From the NCBI GenBank assembly GCA_035526665.1, contig DATLBY010000187.1, positions 1 through 19,247 of the forward strand: 19,247 bases of DNA, given 5' to 3'. The stretch is from DATLBY01 sp035526665 (GTDB lineage: Bacteria > Acidobacteriota > Terriglobia > Bryobacterales > Bryobacteraceae). The position numbers and the translations under genes are program-made. Position 1 is the stretch's first letter. Each line of letters begins with the position of its first letter. Positions 8,701 through 15,595 of the stretch are shown piece by piece. Below the pieces are notes generated by a model. The model did not search any database, was not told where the DNA came from, and saw only the letters and a list, made by a program, of their open reading frames with translations.

Positions 8701-9249
8701 ACTGGCAGCGACGGTAATGGTGCCTGCGATCGTATTGGTCGTAAGGTCGATCGCGGTTAACCGCTGTGAGGTTGGACTTAAGACATACGCACGAGTACCG
8801 TCGAGACTAACCGCCACGCTGTTCGCATTACTTCCTGTATCGATGGTTCCAATCTGGGTATCGGTGGTGGTATCTATGATGGCCGTATTGTTGGCTGTCA
8901 CCACGACAAGCCTTCGCCCGTCCGGAGTCATCGCCGCAGCTGTTGCCGCCGAGCCTAATGAGAGCCGCTTTGTGACCTGAAGCGCAGTGAAGTTACCTTC
9001 GAGCACGACGACGGTGTCGCTTGCACTCCTGCCGACCACGTAATATTTCGTGCCGGACGGCGCCGCGAGCACAAGGAAGGAGTTCGGGGCGGCGGCGATA
9101 GATCCGACGAAGGAAAAGGGGTCAGTTGTATAAGTGCTAAGTGTTGAGCCGCCGGAGTCTCCGGCAGTGACGAAAACGTTCCGGGCATGCGCTGGAGTGA
9201 GAAGGGCAACTGCGATCAGCGCAGATGCGCAGAACAGCTTTTTGAGCAT
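5794..9249 (-). CDS. Large secreted protein: beta-propeller, five Ig-like domains, Solibacter C-terminal domain
   Basis: This 1151-residue protein is probably exported and cell-surface or extracellular. The signal peptide spans residues 1-22 (cleavage after AHA). Residues about 23-365 contain YVTN-type beta-propeller repeats, seen as recurring 'TPDGRR', 'SLDGTRAYVLS' and 'TPDGRFGLSVN' blades. Five bacterial Ig-like (Big_1/invasin type) domains follow at about 374-470, 483-586, 594-698, 704-809 and 811-906, each with the 'V.D..G.PV.N..VTF' and 'TD..G.A' signatures. Residues about 912-1151 match the TIGR03437-type Solibacter C-terminal domain (IVNAAGFQTGIAPGTIAAILG at its start, YATGLG near 1061). 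The ATG at 9249 follows GAGGT at a good distance. The only mature cysteines (653, 668, 713, 721) fall in the third and fourth Ig domains. An adhesion or ligand-binding role is likely; the ligand is unknown. Confidence 0.92.
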   Translation of the reverse strand: MLKKLFCASALIAVALLTPAHARNVFVTAGDSGGSTLSTYTTDPFSFVGSIAAAPNSFLVLAAPSGTKYYVVGRSASDTVVVLEGNFTALQVTKRLSLGSAATAAAMTPDGRRLVVVTANNTAIIDTTTDTQIGTIDTGSNANSVAVSLDGTRAYVLSPTSQRLTAIDLTTNTIAGTITVAASTSGVAAAPNGLIYVSGQNAIYELDGRTLAQRGSIAVSALSGPLTFTPDGRFGLSVNQTLSGSSSIQVIDLVRRVVATVPSQGIIFDKVIAIDNGRALAISSQAGRIYQIFLDPTITAGQGVGLFEASFAGTTISNARDLAISEELPQARYIYIRTSSTIYRFDAYANQLSSTGLPGASGNISYAGPAATGAAVSYIQYNASQSVASGGTSLPLVIRALDAQGRPVSNAPVTFSTTSGVSLSSTTATTNAAGYASTSLVIPTSMTSGTISIVAALTGTGLSTPFQISIGTATTGGGTPSSSVAGIQILSGQGQVLPVSFSTFNQESMVIVVRDANGVPVPNVPITWSLTQGAGTLHNFTSVTDSNGQAVADFTTTLVQQGQSFTQAIVNASTGTDSVNFYITTLANQASGQPGALTVLLLRPASRVLSGKAGEVIPAGLQAQVFASNGQPIPNVGIHIVDPDRTQKAAASCKDEFTLTDSGGSASCDVVIGGRIGDSPAIISVGAAINYPITVRIAPGDATNLRIIQGNGCTPSLTQACNPTGLPGQRLPVALIAEITDAFGNPLPGTQVTWEVVTPNGGTLSNVVSRADSSGRVSASFTLGSVAGPVQIRLKAGTGSTTFTVNASVNIARIEAINDSQSAQVNQAFSQPLTVRLVDDNGNGVAGQVVTFTISSGSGALSSATATTDAGGRASVTLTAGGTAGPITVTALGGGKQVTFNSLTIRPAGPRISNSRIVNAAGFQTGIAPGTIAAILGTGISNGISGIVTPPDFIGPLPTRLAGVEVLFNGISAPIYSVSNVNGQEEINVQVPFEVQPGTATIEIRTGATSQTLSNVTVQPLAPGVFETNENGRRYAVIVREDGSFVSPSNPARRGEKLRAYATGLGQVTGGTATNRAATPGQSVLTPIIVGVNNAGYPATAEYVAGVVGVYTVAFTVPNDVPSGSTLPFVLAETGPDGRLVFSNGSNLAVQ

Positions 9250-9341
9250 AGATACCTCGTTATGAAAATTCTGAAATGGACACCGTTGTAGGTGCCTGGA
9301 CGCGGAACTCTCTCAGTCTATCACTATCGGGTTTTGAAAAT

Positions 9342-9355
9342 AGTACGAGCGTACT
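9342..9355. repeat. Inverted repeat upstream of the 5794-9249 gene
   Basis: AGTACG-AG-CGTACT is a perfect six-base inverted repeat with a two-base centre. It lies about 95 bases upstream of the start at 9249 and downstream of the terminator of the preceding gene. The position would suit an operator near the promoter of that gene, but no regulator is known and I could not assign -35/-10 boxes. Confidence 0.4.
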
Positions 9356-9375
9356 GGTATTGGGGGGCCGGGGAC

Positions 9376-9408
9376 AAAAAAATCGGGGGAGGTTGCCCTC
9401 CCCCGATT
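9376..9408 (-). terminator. Rho-independent terminator of the 626-residue secreted protein gene
   Basis: On the minus strand a twelve-pair GC-rich stem (AATCGGGGGAGG on the plus strand at 9381-9392 pairing with CCTCCCCCGATT at 9397-9408, loop of four) runs straight into a seven-T tract (the complement of 9376-9382). It lies 25 bases after the stop codon at 9434. This is the clearest intrinsic terminator in the window and separates this gene from the downstream propeller/Ig gene. Confidence 0.9.
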
Positions 9409-9433
9409 GCGTTTCAACTGAAAACAGCAGTCC

Positions 9434-11314
9434 CTAGTTGTTCAAGGATTCGCTGCTCGCGCCTGTACGGCTGCCGACAGGAGCATCCAGGATCAGCGCG
9501 AGGTAGCCTTCCGCCACACGAGCCTGACCGATAGGTCCGTCCGTGACGAAAGCAAATCCATGCGCATACTGGAAGCGGCACTGAGCGATGATGTAGCCCT
9601 GGAAGCCAGCATTCGCTAAGCTGCTGGTGCCGAGGTTACCGCCGCTCGATACTACGTAGAGGAACTGAGCACCGGCATCAACGTTGGTCGATGTTACCGT
9701 CGGGTTAGCAGGTGTGCCGCCCGTGGCATTGGTGCCGTAGAAGTTCAATGTACACGTACCGCCCTGAACACGGCTCGAAGCACTGGAGAAGGGATCACGA
9801 GAGGTGTTCGAGATCGCTAGACCCGTGTCGAAGCCGGCCTGGTTGGTGACGAACGGGAACAGAAGGTTCGTCTGGCAGGTGTTGATCGAGAAATCACTGA
9901 CGTTGGTCTGATTGTCGATGAAGCGCGGAATCGGGAAGCTGATATCCTGCATGACCGCCGGGCCGCTTGCGCCGCCAGTCGGATTCACGTAGAAGGGCGC
10001 CAAGCTGCCGATGACAGTCGAGGTACCGAGGCCCGGTAGATTGTTCTGGGTATTGGACGCATAGGCTACCGCGACACCAAACACCAGAGTATCGGACGTG
10101 CTCGGATCAGCCGAGAATACTTCCCATACGGCTACCGCGCTGCCGTTGACGACAGTCACTTCAGCCGCATCACTCACGAGGGTGCCGCAAGTAAGGGAGG
10201 TCAACCGTTGTACTTCCGTACCACCAATCACGCCGGTGCCGCTGCTGCCGGAACCATTCGCGTCGGTGCCGACCAGAGTGGCGGCGGCGCTATTGCCGGT
10301 GATTGCCTGATTGCGCAGGGTCACGAAGAGACGCGTGCCAGCCGGGATGTTGTTAAACCGGGCAGCCACACGCGTACCGGAATCCGCGATACCTACAGTG
10401 GTTCCAAAGAGGGTGGTGTTGGTAAACGCCGACTCGGAGTTGTAAACGTCACCCGGCCTGCTGACAGCGTAGGGAACAGTGATGGTGGAGCTACCACTGA
10501 CAACCGTCAAACCGTTCGGGCTGTTGGACGCGGTGATCCCGCCATTCACAGTGCCGAAGCGCGGCTTAAATGCAGAGGGGAAACCTTCTCTGAATCGAAC
10601 TGCGAACTGCTCCGTGTTCGTGCTGGTTGTGGTGCCGCCGAACAAGGTGCTGTTCTGCGCGTTGCACTGGAAGAACGTCGCGTTGCTGCCGATGGAATCC
10701 GCTCCGTTGCAAGCGCGAACATCAAAGAACATACCCTGCTGCACATACCCAACCGTCTGAGACGGATTGTTGATAGCGATCGACGTCGGCGGGTTGGCCG
10801 CGATGAAGGCTACGATCTGGGACGGAATCGGGCTGCTGGACACACCGAGCGCGGCCGCGTTGGCGCGGACGTTGGTGATCCGGATAATCAAATGATTGGA
10901 ACCGGGAGGCGTAATCGGAATACCAGTCCAGATCAGCGCGTTCTCTCTTCCAATCACCTTCGTGCCCTGGAATACGTTCTGACCGCTGCCGGCCGTCGCA
11001 TTCGGAGCCGGGCCAGTGAGGCTGCCGGGCTCGCCGATCATCAGCAGAGCTTCAGACTTGCCAGAGGTAAGGCGGCTGGTGATGTTGGTATTCAAAAAAA
11101 TCTGGATATTGGTCAGGAATGTTCCCGCAGCAGAGTTGCCGCCGGTGCAATCCAGCACAATATCACCCGTCTGCTCGGTGTACCCTTCCGCGCGAACAAT
11201 CGGGGGTACGCCAGCGTTGGCGTTACAAAGAACTTGTGCATTAGCAGTCAGCGCTGAGCCTATTGTGAGGCTCAGGACCGCTAACACAGGGAACCACTTG
11301 CGAAATGCTACCAT
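9434..11314 (-). CDS. Secreted protein of unknown function, 626 residues, eight cysteines
   Basis: No named domain is recognised. The ATG at 11314 is chosen over the upstream in-frame start at 11398 because a strong AAGGAG lies seven bases ahead and a classical signal peptide follows (MVAFRKWFPV to ANAQ, about residues 1-27). The mature chain is Thr/Ser/Asn/Gly-rich and beta-strand-like, with no membrane segment. All eight cysteines are in the mature part (C30 and C56 flank the first block), an even number that suits disulfides outside the cytoplasm. Two blocks resemble conserved stretches I recall in acidobacterial hypothetical proteins: VRAEGYTEQTGDIVLDCTGG near 40-59, and the C-terminal LLFPFVTNQAGFDTGLAISN at 484-503 with QCRFQYAHGFAFVTD at 578-592. 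The gene appears monocistronic, with candidate promoters upstream and a strong terminator, which suggests independent and perhaps high expression. A surface-layer or matrix role is speculative. Confidence 0.85.
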   Translation of the reverse strand: MVAFRKWFPVLAVLSLTIGSALTANAQVLCNANAGVPPIVRAEGYTEQTGDIVLDCTGGNSAAGTFLTNIQIFLNTNITSRLTSGKSEALLMIGEPGSLTGPAPNATAGSGQNVFQGTKVIGRENALIWTGIPITPPGSNHLIIRITNVRANAAALGVSSSPIPSQIVAFIAANPPTSIAINNPSQTVGYVQQGMFFDVRACNGADSIGSNATFFQCNAQNSTLFGGTTTSTNTEQFAVRFREGFPSAFKPRFGTVNGGITASNSPNGLTVVSGSSTITVPYAVSRPGDVYNSESAFTNTTLFGTTVGIADSGTRVAARFNNIPAGTRLFVTLRNQAITGNSAAATLVGTDANGSGSSGTGVIGGTEVQRLTSLTCGTLVSDAAEVTVVNGSAVAVWEVFSADPSTSDTLVFGVAVAYASNTQNNLPGLGTSTVIGSLAPFYVNPTGGASGPAVMQDISFPIPRFIDNQTNVSDFSINTCQTNLLFPFVTNQAGFDTGLAISNTSRDPFSSASSRVQGGTCTLNFYGTNATGGTPANPTVTSTNVDAGAQFLYVVSSGGNLGTSSLANAGFQGYIIAQCRFQYAHGFAFVTDGPIGQARVAEGYLALILDAPVGSRTGASSESLNN

Positions 11315-11321
11315 TTCCTTC

Positions 11322-11327
11322 TCCTTG
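11322..11327 (-). promoter_or_regulatory. Ribosome binding site deciding the start at 11314
   Basis: AAGGAG on the minus strand lies seven bases before the ATG at 11314, and the signal peptide begins there. No comparable site precedes the in-frame upstream start at 11398. Confidence 0.75.
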
Positions 11328-11332
11328 TGAAT

Positions 11333-11344
11333 TTCAAAATTGAA
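11333..11344. repeat. Small inverted repeat next to the ribosome binding site
   Basis: TTCAA-AA-TTGAA is a perfect five-base inverted repeat immediately upstream of the Shine-Dalgarno of the gene starting at 11314. It is AT-rich and would form only a weak hairpin. It may simply keep the ribosome site unstructured. Confidence 0.3.
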
Positions 11345-11363
11345 TTGATGGAAGTTCTGTTTT

Positions 11364-11383
11364 TCAACCTGAGCCTCAACCTG
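11364..11383. repeat. Direct repeat of TCAACCTG with 12-base period in the leader
   Basis: TCAACCTG occurs at 11364-11371 and again at 11376-11383, in the leader of the gene starting at 11314. The spacing is close to one helical turn, as seen for some protein-binding half-sites. A binding protein is not known. Confidence 0.4.
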
Positions 11384-11484
11384 CAAATGCACGCTCAAAT
11401 ATCATTCGACTTCTCATTTTTATCTGTGCTCGCGGGATTCCTACAGCAGAACTCCGCTACGATTCCTTAGACGTAATCAGATTA

Positions 11485-11514
11485 GTCATAACACTAGTCC
11501 CTGAGGTTAGTCAA
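11485..11514 (-). promoter_or_regulatory. Candidate sigma70-type promoter for the 626-residue protein gene
   Basis: On the minus strand TTGACT (11514-11509) and TATGAC (11490-11485) are separated by 18 bases, and a TG one base before the second hexamer makes it an extended -10. Transcription would start near 11478, giving a leader of about 165 bases. Confidence 0.45.
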
Positions 11515-11576
11515 GATAAAAGTGCTGGCGACAGCTTAGACCCCGGCCTATTACGGCTCTTCTGCCACTCTAGCAG

Positions 11577-11606
11577 ATTACAACATGTAAGTATATTACG
11601 CGTCAA
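11577..11606 (-). promoter_or_regulatory. Second candidate promoter in the 11315-11634 intergenic region
   Basis: On the minus strand TTGACG (11606-11601) and TGTAAT (11582-11577) are 18 bases apart, each with five of six consensus matches. It would drive the same gene from further upstream. The rest of the 320-base gene-free stretch shows an A8 run on the minus strand next to the stop codon at 11635 and a weak five-pair hairpin (TCTGC/GCAGA, 11561-11577), but no convincing terminator for the gene ending at 11635 and no small ORF I would defend. Confidence 0.4.
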
Positions 11607-11634
11607 TCCCATATCGCTGAATGGTATTTTTTTT

Positions 11635-14600
11635 CTACTCAACGGCAACCAGGACGGGGCTACTCCCCACTTTTCCCTGCTGAATGGTTAGCGGCAGCTC
11701 CAGTCCGGGCGCTATCGAAGCTGGAATTACGATATTAACCTGGTACAGTCCGATGAATCCTGGCGTTAATCCGGCAAATACAACAGGCACCTCTTGACCG
11801 TGGAGCACAGCCGCCGCCGGAGTGACCGCCACTGACAGTTGCCCGCTGGACCGAACCGCACCCAGACCCGTGCCGTAGGCAACGATGGTGCTGCCCCGGC
11901 GTGCCGGGGCCCCGGGCTGGTTGATGCTGCCGTCCTGATTGACCACTGCACCGCGTTCGGCGCCCCTCCCCTGCAGGCGGAAGATCTCGGGGGCCGCCGT
12001 CTGTAAGTTGATCTCCTGCTCGGCAGCACCATAGGGGGAGGAGATTCGAACTATGGCCGCACCGGCGGCAGCCTCCGGCGGAATCTGGAAGTTCACCTGA
12101 AACGCAAAACTGGCGAGCACTCGGGCGGGCTGGCCGTTCACCTCCACGCTTGTAGTGCTCCCCTCCCTGGCGAGGCCGCTGCCGAACGCGCTGGCCAAGC
12201 CGCCGGGCGCGAGGTCCGGCGTATAGGTGGCGGCATTGACGATCGCCTTGTTTCCAATCGTGAGGTCTAGCGGTGAGACAACAAGCTGCGAACCGGGCCG
12301 GCTCAGCTTGAAGGATACCGGGCCGCCGCCCGCCAATTCCGTGCGGCCGCCACCTTCAGCTAAATCCGTGACGATCGTTTGGACTCCCTGCTCGCCGGCC
12401 AAGTCCAACTGGTACACCGGCTCGCTGCCATCGCAAAAACGGTGACGCAACCAGCCAGGAGACTGTGGCGGATTTGCGCCGGTCGCCGTCAGGCCGGGCA
12501 CCTCGAAGGTTGGCCCGCAATTGCCCGCACGGGAAGAGATATCGATTTTCTGACTAGCGCTCGAGACAAGAAAGCCGGCCGGGCTGGGACTCACGGGCCG
12601 GAGCCGGGCCGCTCCGGTGAGCGCGCCAGTGTAAGTCGCGCCGTTGACAGTGAAGCCCGTGAAGTAATCGTTCAAATTGGCGCGGCCAAACACAGGATTG
12701 GGATCATGGATCAAAATCGTGCCATCGGAAGCGACCCCGGTGGCAACCACATAGTGGCCGCCGGCTGCCGCGCCGCCGCTTTTCAACAGGAGTGCGAGCA
12801 ATACCGGAGAGCCCTGGGCCGCGAGGTTCCTGATGGCTCCCACGTCCGGCATCTCGACGCGCACATCCAGATTATTTGCAACAAACGCACCCACACGCCA
12901 CAGGTTTACGATCTGCTCCTTCGATCCAGGCACGGATAAGTAGCCGTCGCACACTGCCGCGCCCGCGGCGCCATAGCTACAGAAAGATTTCAGGAACTCG
13001 TTCAGCAGAGAAGGGTCGGCGGCTCCCCGGGGCATCGGCAGTTCACCGCGGTCCTGATAATACCGGAGAATGGCAGCCACCGCCGTCAGGAGCGCACCTT
13101 TCTGAGCGATGGTGTCCGGGCTCTGCCCGATGGTTCCGGAGCCGGACTGCATCAGCTTCGGGAAATTGACCAGGCTCACGGCGCGTCCAAGCGCACTGAA
13201 GGTCGCCACCTGTCTGAAGGCTTCCGCCGTCACAAGAACTACTGACTCGACCGGTGGGAGACGAAGGACTGCCTGCGCCAATCCGTTTGAGTCGGTAACA
13301 GCCGACTGCGGCTGGACTATCGCCCCTGGCGAAGAGGAAAAACGCACCGGAACTCCCGCAAGAACAACTCCGCTTTCATTGCGCAGCTGAATCTTCAAAG
13401 GTTCGAGTAGCAGTGCGCCGGGCGCGCCGGTTTGCCCATCGCCCGCGAGTTTTGCCAGTTGCGCCTTTACTTCCGAGGCCGCGCGGATACTGTAGGTGGT
13501 CTCGGCCGTCATCGCCGGGTTATTTGCATCCGCGGCTTTTATCCGGACGGTGGCAGCCGGCGCGGTCAGGGGTATGGCAACCTCCCAAGTATAAGATCCG
13601 TTGGGCGCCTGGACAATAAAATCGGGCTGCCCCGAGACGGATACCCGGAGAGTTGTGCGGTCTTGGAAGCCGGAGATGGTGAGCCGCAGGCGTGTCCCCG
13701 GTGTGGCCGGCGAAGGCGCCGCAGCCACGGCCGGTTTTCGCTCGCGGAGTGTCACCCGCATATCCGCATCACCGGCGGCATAATCCAAAGTTCCACCTTC
13801 GAAATCCTGCTTATGCCGCCCGCTGGAGACAAACTCATCGGTGAGCGGCAGTCCGAGAACGCCATTGGCCGATCCCAGGGCGGCATATCGGGTGAAGATA
13901 GGCCCGCTGACCAGGTATGCCTTTACGGCCTGTGCACCAACAATACTCGGACCCACCAGTTGTCCTTTCTCGAAAAGTTGGGTGTTCGCGGTTGTCCCGG
14001 TAAACGTGAGGACGGAACTCGCGTCGCCAACCGGGGAACCGGCAGGCCCGCTCTCGTATCCCAAAACGGCCCACTTTTGCAGCAGATTGCCGGTTACCAC
14101 GCGGCCCGGGGAACCGGCGATGGCTCCTCCTTCGAAGTTTTGCCTGCCGCCGGGTGTCTGGTCGGAAATGGGATAGCCGAGCGCGCTAGCCGGCCCGCCC
14201 AGCCGCTCATACGTTCTTAGAACCTCGCCAGAGACCACCGATGCCTGCGAAGTACGGTCGGAGACCGCCACCAGATAACGCTGCGCGGCGTTGCCGCCGG
14301 CTCCCTGAAATTCCTGCACGTATCCATTGCCGGCGCGATGAACGCGGTCGGAGCTCGGGAGCTGCAGGTTGATCCGCGCCCGCTGCACAGCATCCACAAA
14401 AAGCTGCTGCGTGGTAATGCTGGGAGCACCTTCCCCGACCCCGCAGCAGGGCGCGGTGACCACCACCACGACAGGCTCGCTGGACTTTCCCTCGCTTACC
14501 GCGGTGATGCTTGCCTGGCCTCCGCCGGCGGCGCGCAGCAGTACGCCTTGACCCGAGGGCTGAAGGGCGACCACCCGGCTATTCGAAGTTGTGAAGGCCA

Positions 14601-15525
14601 CCGAGCGGTCCGGGGCAGCGCCATTGTCCACGAAGACCGCAGCTTGCAAAGTGACAGTGTCACCCAGATTCAATCGAAGCGGCGCCGAGGGGGCCGGCAG
14701 AACGACCCGCGTCACGGGCGTCTTGACTGCCGGCGTGCCGCCCGGCGCATATTCGATGACGCCGCCTTCAAATCGCTGCTGCTTGTTGCCGTTGGCTAAT
14801 GTCTGCTCCTCTGAGAGGGGAAGGCCCAGGGTTCCAGCCTGCCCTCCCGCGGCTGCATAAACAGCAAAGACCGGCTGCCGGACCGTGAAAAACCGGCCGG
14901 CGGAAGCGCCGCTGGTCATGTTGAACAGGGCGCCCTGCAGGAACGTTTGTACCGTGGCCTGAGCTCCCGAGCGAGAGGACGTTACCGCCACTTCCCCGGT
15001 CACCGCCGGTCCAAACGTATAGATATCCCAATGTGTGTAAAACGGGTCGCGAACCGCAATGTTCGGGCTCTCGTTCTTGCCGGCCGGATAAATGAATAGC
15101 GCATACCGCTTGTCGAAAACTTGATAAGAGCAGGGCGCGCCCGGGCACGGAAGGGTGTCCATGATGGGATAACCGGCAGTGTTGACCGTCACCGCCGTGT
15201 AGTAGGCATACATGTCCGAGAAGACCTGGTAGACATATCCGCTGCCGGTCTCCGGATCCGCCACGGAGAGATCTGCTTTAATCAGTGCGAGCTTTGCCCC
15301 GGCCTTGGTCGAGTCACTGAATTCCTGGACGTAGCCGGTCGTTCCCAGCTTTTTCACGAGGCCCACGGCAGGACCGGCTGTCTGCTGAAAGTAATTCCCG
15401 CGATGAAAGGCGTTCAGGAAGAGGGTGCGAATGTACTCATTCGGAGCGCCTTGTCCGACTTCCTGAGCGCCCAGTGGCGCCAGAGAACAAACGAACACAC
15501 CTGCTACCGCTGCGACAATCCTCAT
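11635..15525 (-). CDS. Giant secreted mosaic protein: LGFP repeats, Ig-like domains, C39-like pseudo-peptidase, Solibacter C-terminal domain
   Basis: This is a 1296-residue exported protein with signal peptide 1-20 (ending PLGA). LGFP-type repeats, which bind polymers or cell wall in other proteins, occur in two blocks: about 26-265 (ending LGLPLSEEQ and RFEGGVIEYAPG) and about 364-588 (LGYPISDQ, FEGGAI, then LGLPLTDE and DFEGGTLDYAAG). An Ig-like domain lies between them (about 270-357) and further Ig-like segments at about 600-682 and 690-780. Residues about 786-975 resemble a C39-like papain fold: the helix KGALLTAVAAILRYY, then GGHYVVATG with H924 and ILIHDPNP with D941. The position where active members have Cys is A811. 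Residues about 1085-1296 are the TIGR03437-type domain (IVNAATYTPDLAPGGLASAFG, YGTGLG). The start lies 70 bases after the secretin stop, so co-transcription with the secretion operon is possible. No strong Shine-Dalgarno is visible. Confidence 0.9.
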   Translation of the reverse strand: MRIVAAVAGVFVCSLAPLGAQEVGQGAPNEYIRTLFLNAFHRGNYFQQTAGPAVGLVKKLGTTGYVQEFSDSTKAGAKLALIKADLSVADPETGSGYVYQVFSDMYAYYTAVTVNTAGYPIMDTLPCPGAPCSYQVFDKRYALFIYPAGKNESPNIAVRDPFYTHWDIYTFGPAVTGEVAVTSSRSGAQATVQTFLQGALFNMTSGASAGRFFTVRQPVFAVYAAAGGQAGTLGLPLSEEQTLANGNKQQRFEGGVIEYAPGGTPAVKTPVTRVVLPAPSAPLRLNLGDTVTLQAAVFVDNGAAPDRSVAFTTSNSRVVALQPSGQGVLLRAAGGGQASITAVSEGKSSEPVVVVVTAPCCGVGEGAPSITTQQLFVDAVQRARINLQLPSSDRVHRAGNGYVQEFQGAGGNAAQRYLVAVSDRTSQASVVSGEVLRTYERLGGPASALGYPISDQTPGGRQNFEGGAIAGSPGRVVTGNLLQKWAVLGYESGPAGSPVGDASSVLTFTGTTANTQLFEKGQLVGPSIVGAQAVKAYLVSGPIFTRYAALGSANGVLGLPLTDEFVSSGRHKQDFEGGTLDYAAGDADMRVTLRERKPAVAAAPSPATPGTRLRLTISGFQDRTTLRVSVSGQPDFIVQAPNGSYTWEVAIPLTAPAATVRIKAADANNPAMTAETTYSIRAASEVKAQLAKLAGDGQTGAPGALLLEPLKIQLRNESGVVLAGVPVRFSSSPGAIVQPQSAVTDSNGLAQAVLRLPPVESVVLVTAEAFRQVATFSALGRAVSLVNFPKLMQSGSGTIGQSPDTIAQKGALLTAVAAILRYYQDRGELPMPRGAADPSLLNEFLKSFCSYGAAGAAVCDGYLSVPGSKEQIVNLWRVGAFVANNLDVRVEMPDVGAIRNLAAQGSPVLLALLLKSGGAAAGGHYVVATGVASDGTILIHDPNPVFGRANLNDYFTGFTVNGATYTGALTGAARLRPVSPSPAGFLVSSASQKIDISSRAGNCGPTFEVPGLTATGANPPQSPGWLRHRFCDGSEPVYQLDLAGEQGVQTIVTDLAEGGGRTELAGGGPVSFKLSRPGSQLVVSPLDLTIGNKAIVNAATYTPDLAPGGLASAFGSGLAREGSTTSVEVNGQPARVLASFAFQVNFQIPPEAAAGAAIVRISSPYGAAEQEINLQTAAPEIFRLQGRGAERGAVVNQDGSINQPGAPARRGSTIVAYGTGLGAVRSSGQLSVAVTPAAAVLHGQEVPVVFAGLTPGFIGLYQVNIVIPASIAPGLELPLTIQQGKVGSSPVLVAVE

Positions 15526-15595
15526 GGCGACTGGTGACTATTGTAGTTTGAACCCGCCGCCTGTTTGGGAGTTGCGCGCCGCCTGAGGGACGGCG

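Noticed and set aside
10208..11257. Plus-strand open frame of 349 codons opposite the 626-aa protein
   Set aside because: It is low-complexity and Arg/Gly-rich with no known domain or start signals. The opposite frame has a signal peptide, ribosome site and terminator.
11315..11398. Upstream start at 11398 for the 626-aa secreted protein
   Set aside because: It adds 28 polar residues ahead of the signal peptide, and the strong AAGGAG belongs to the ATG at 11314.
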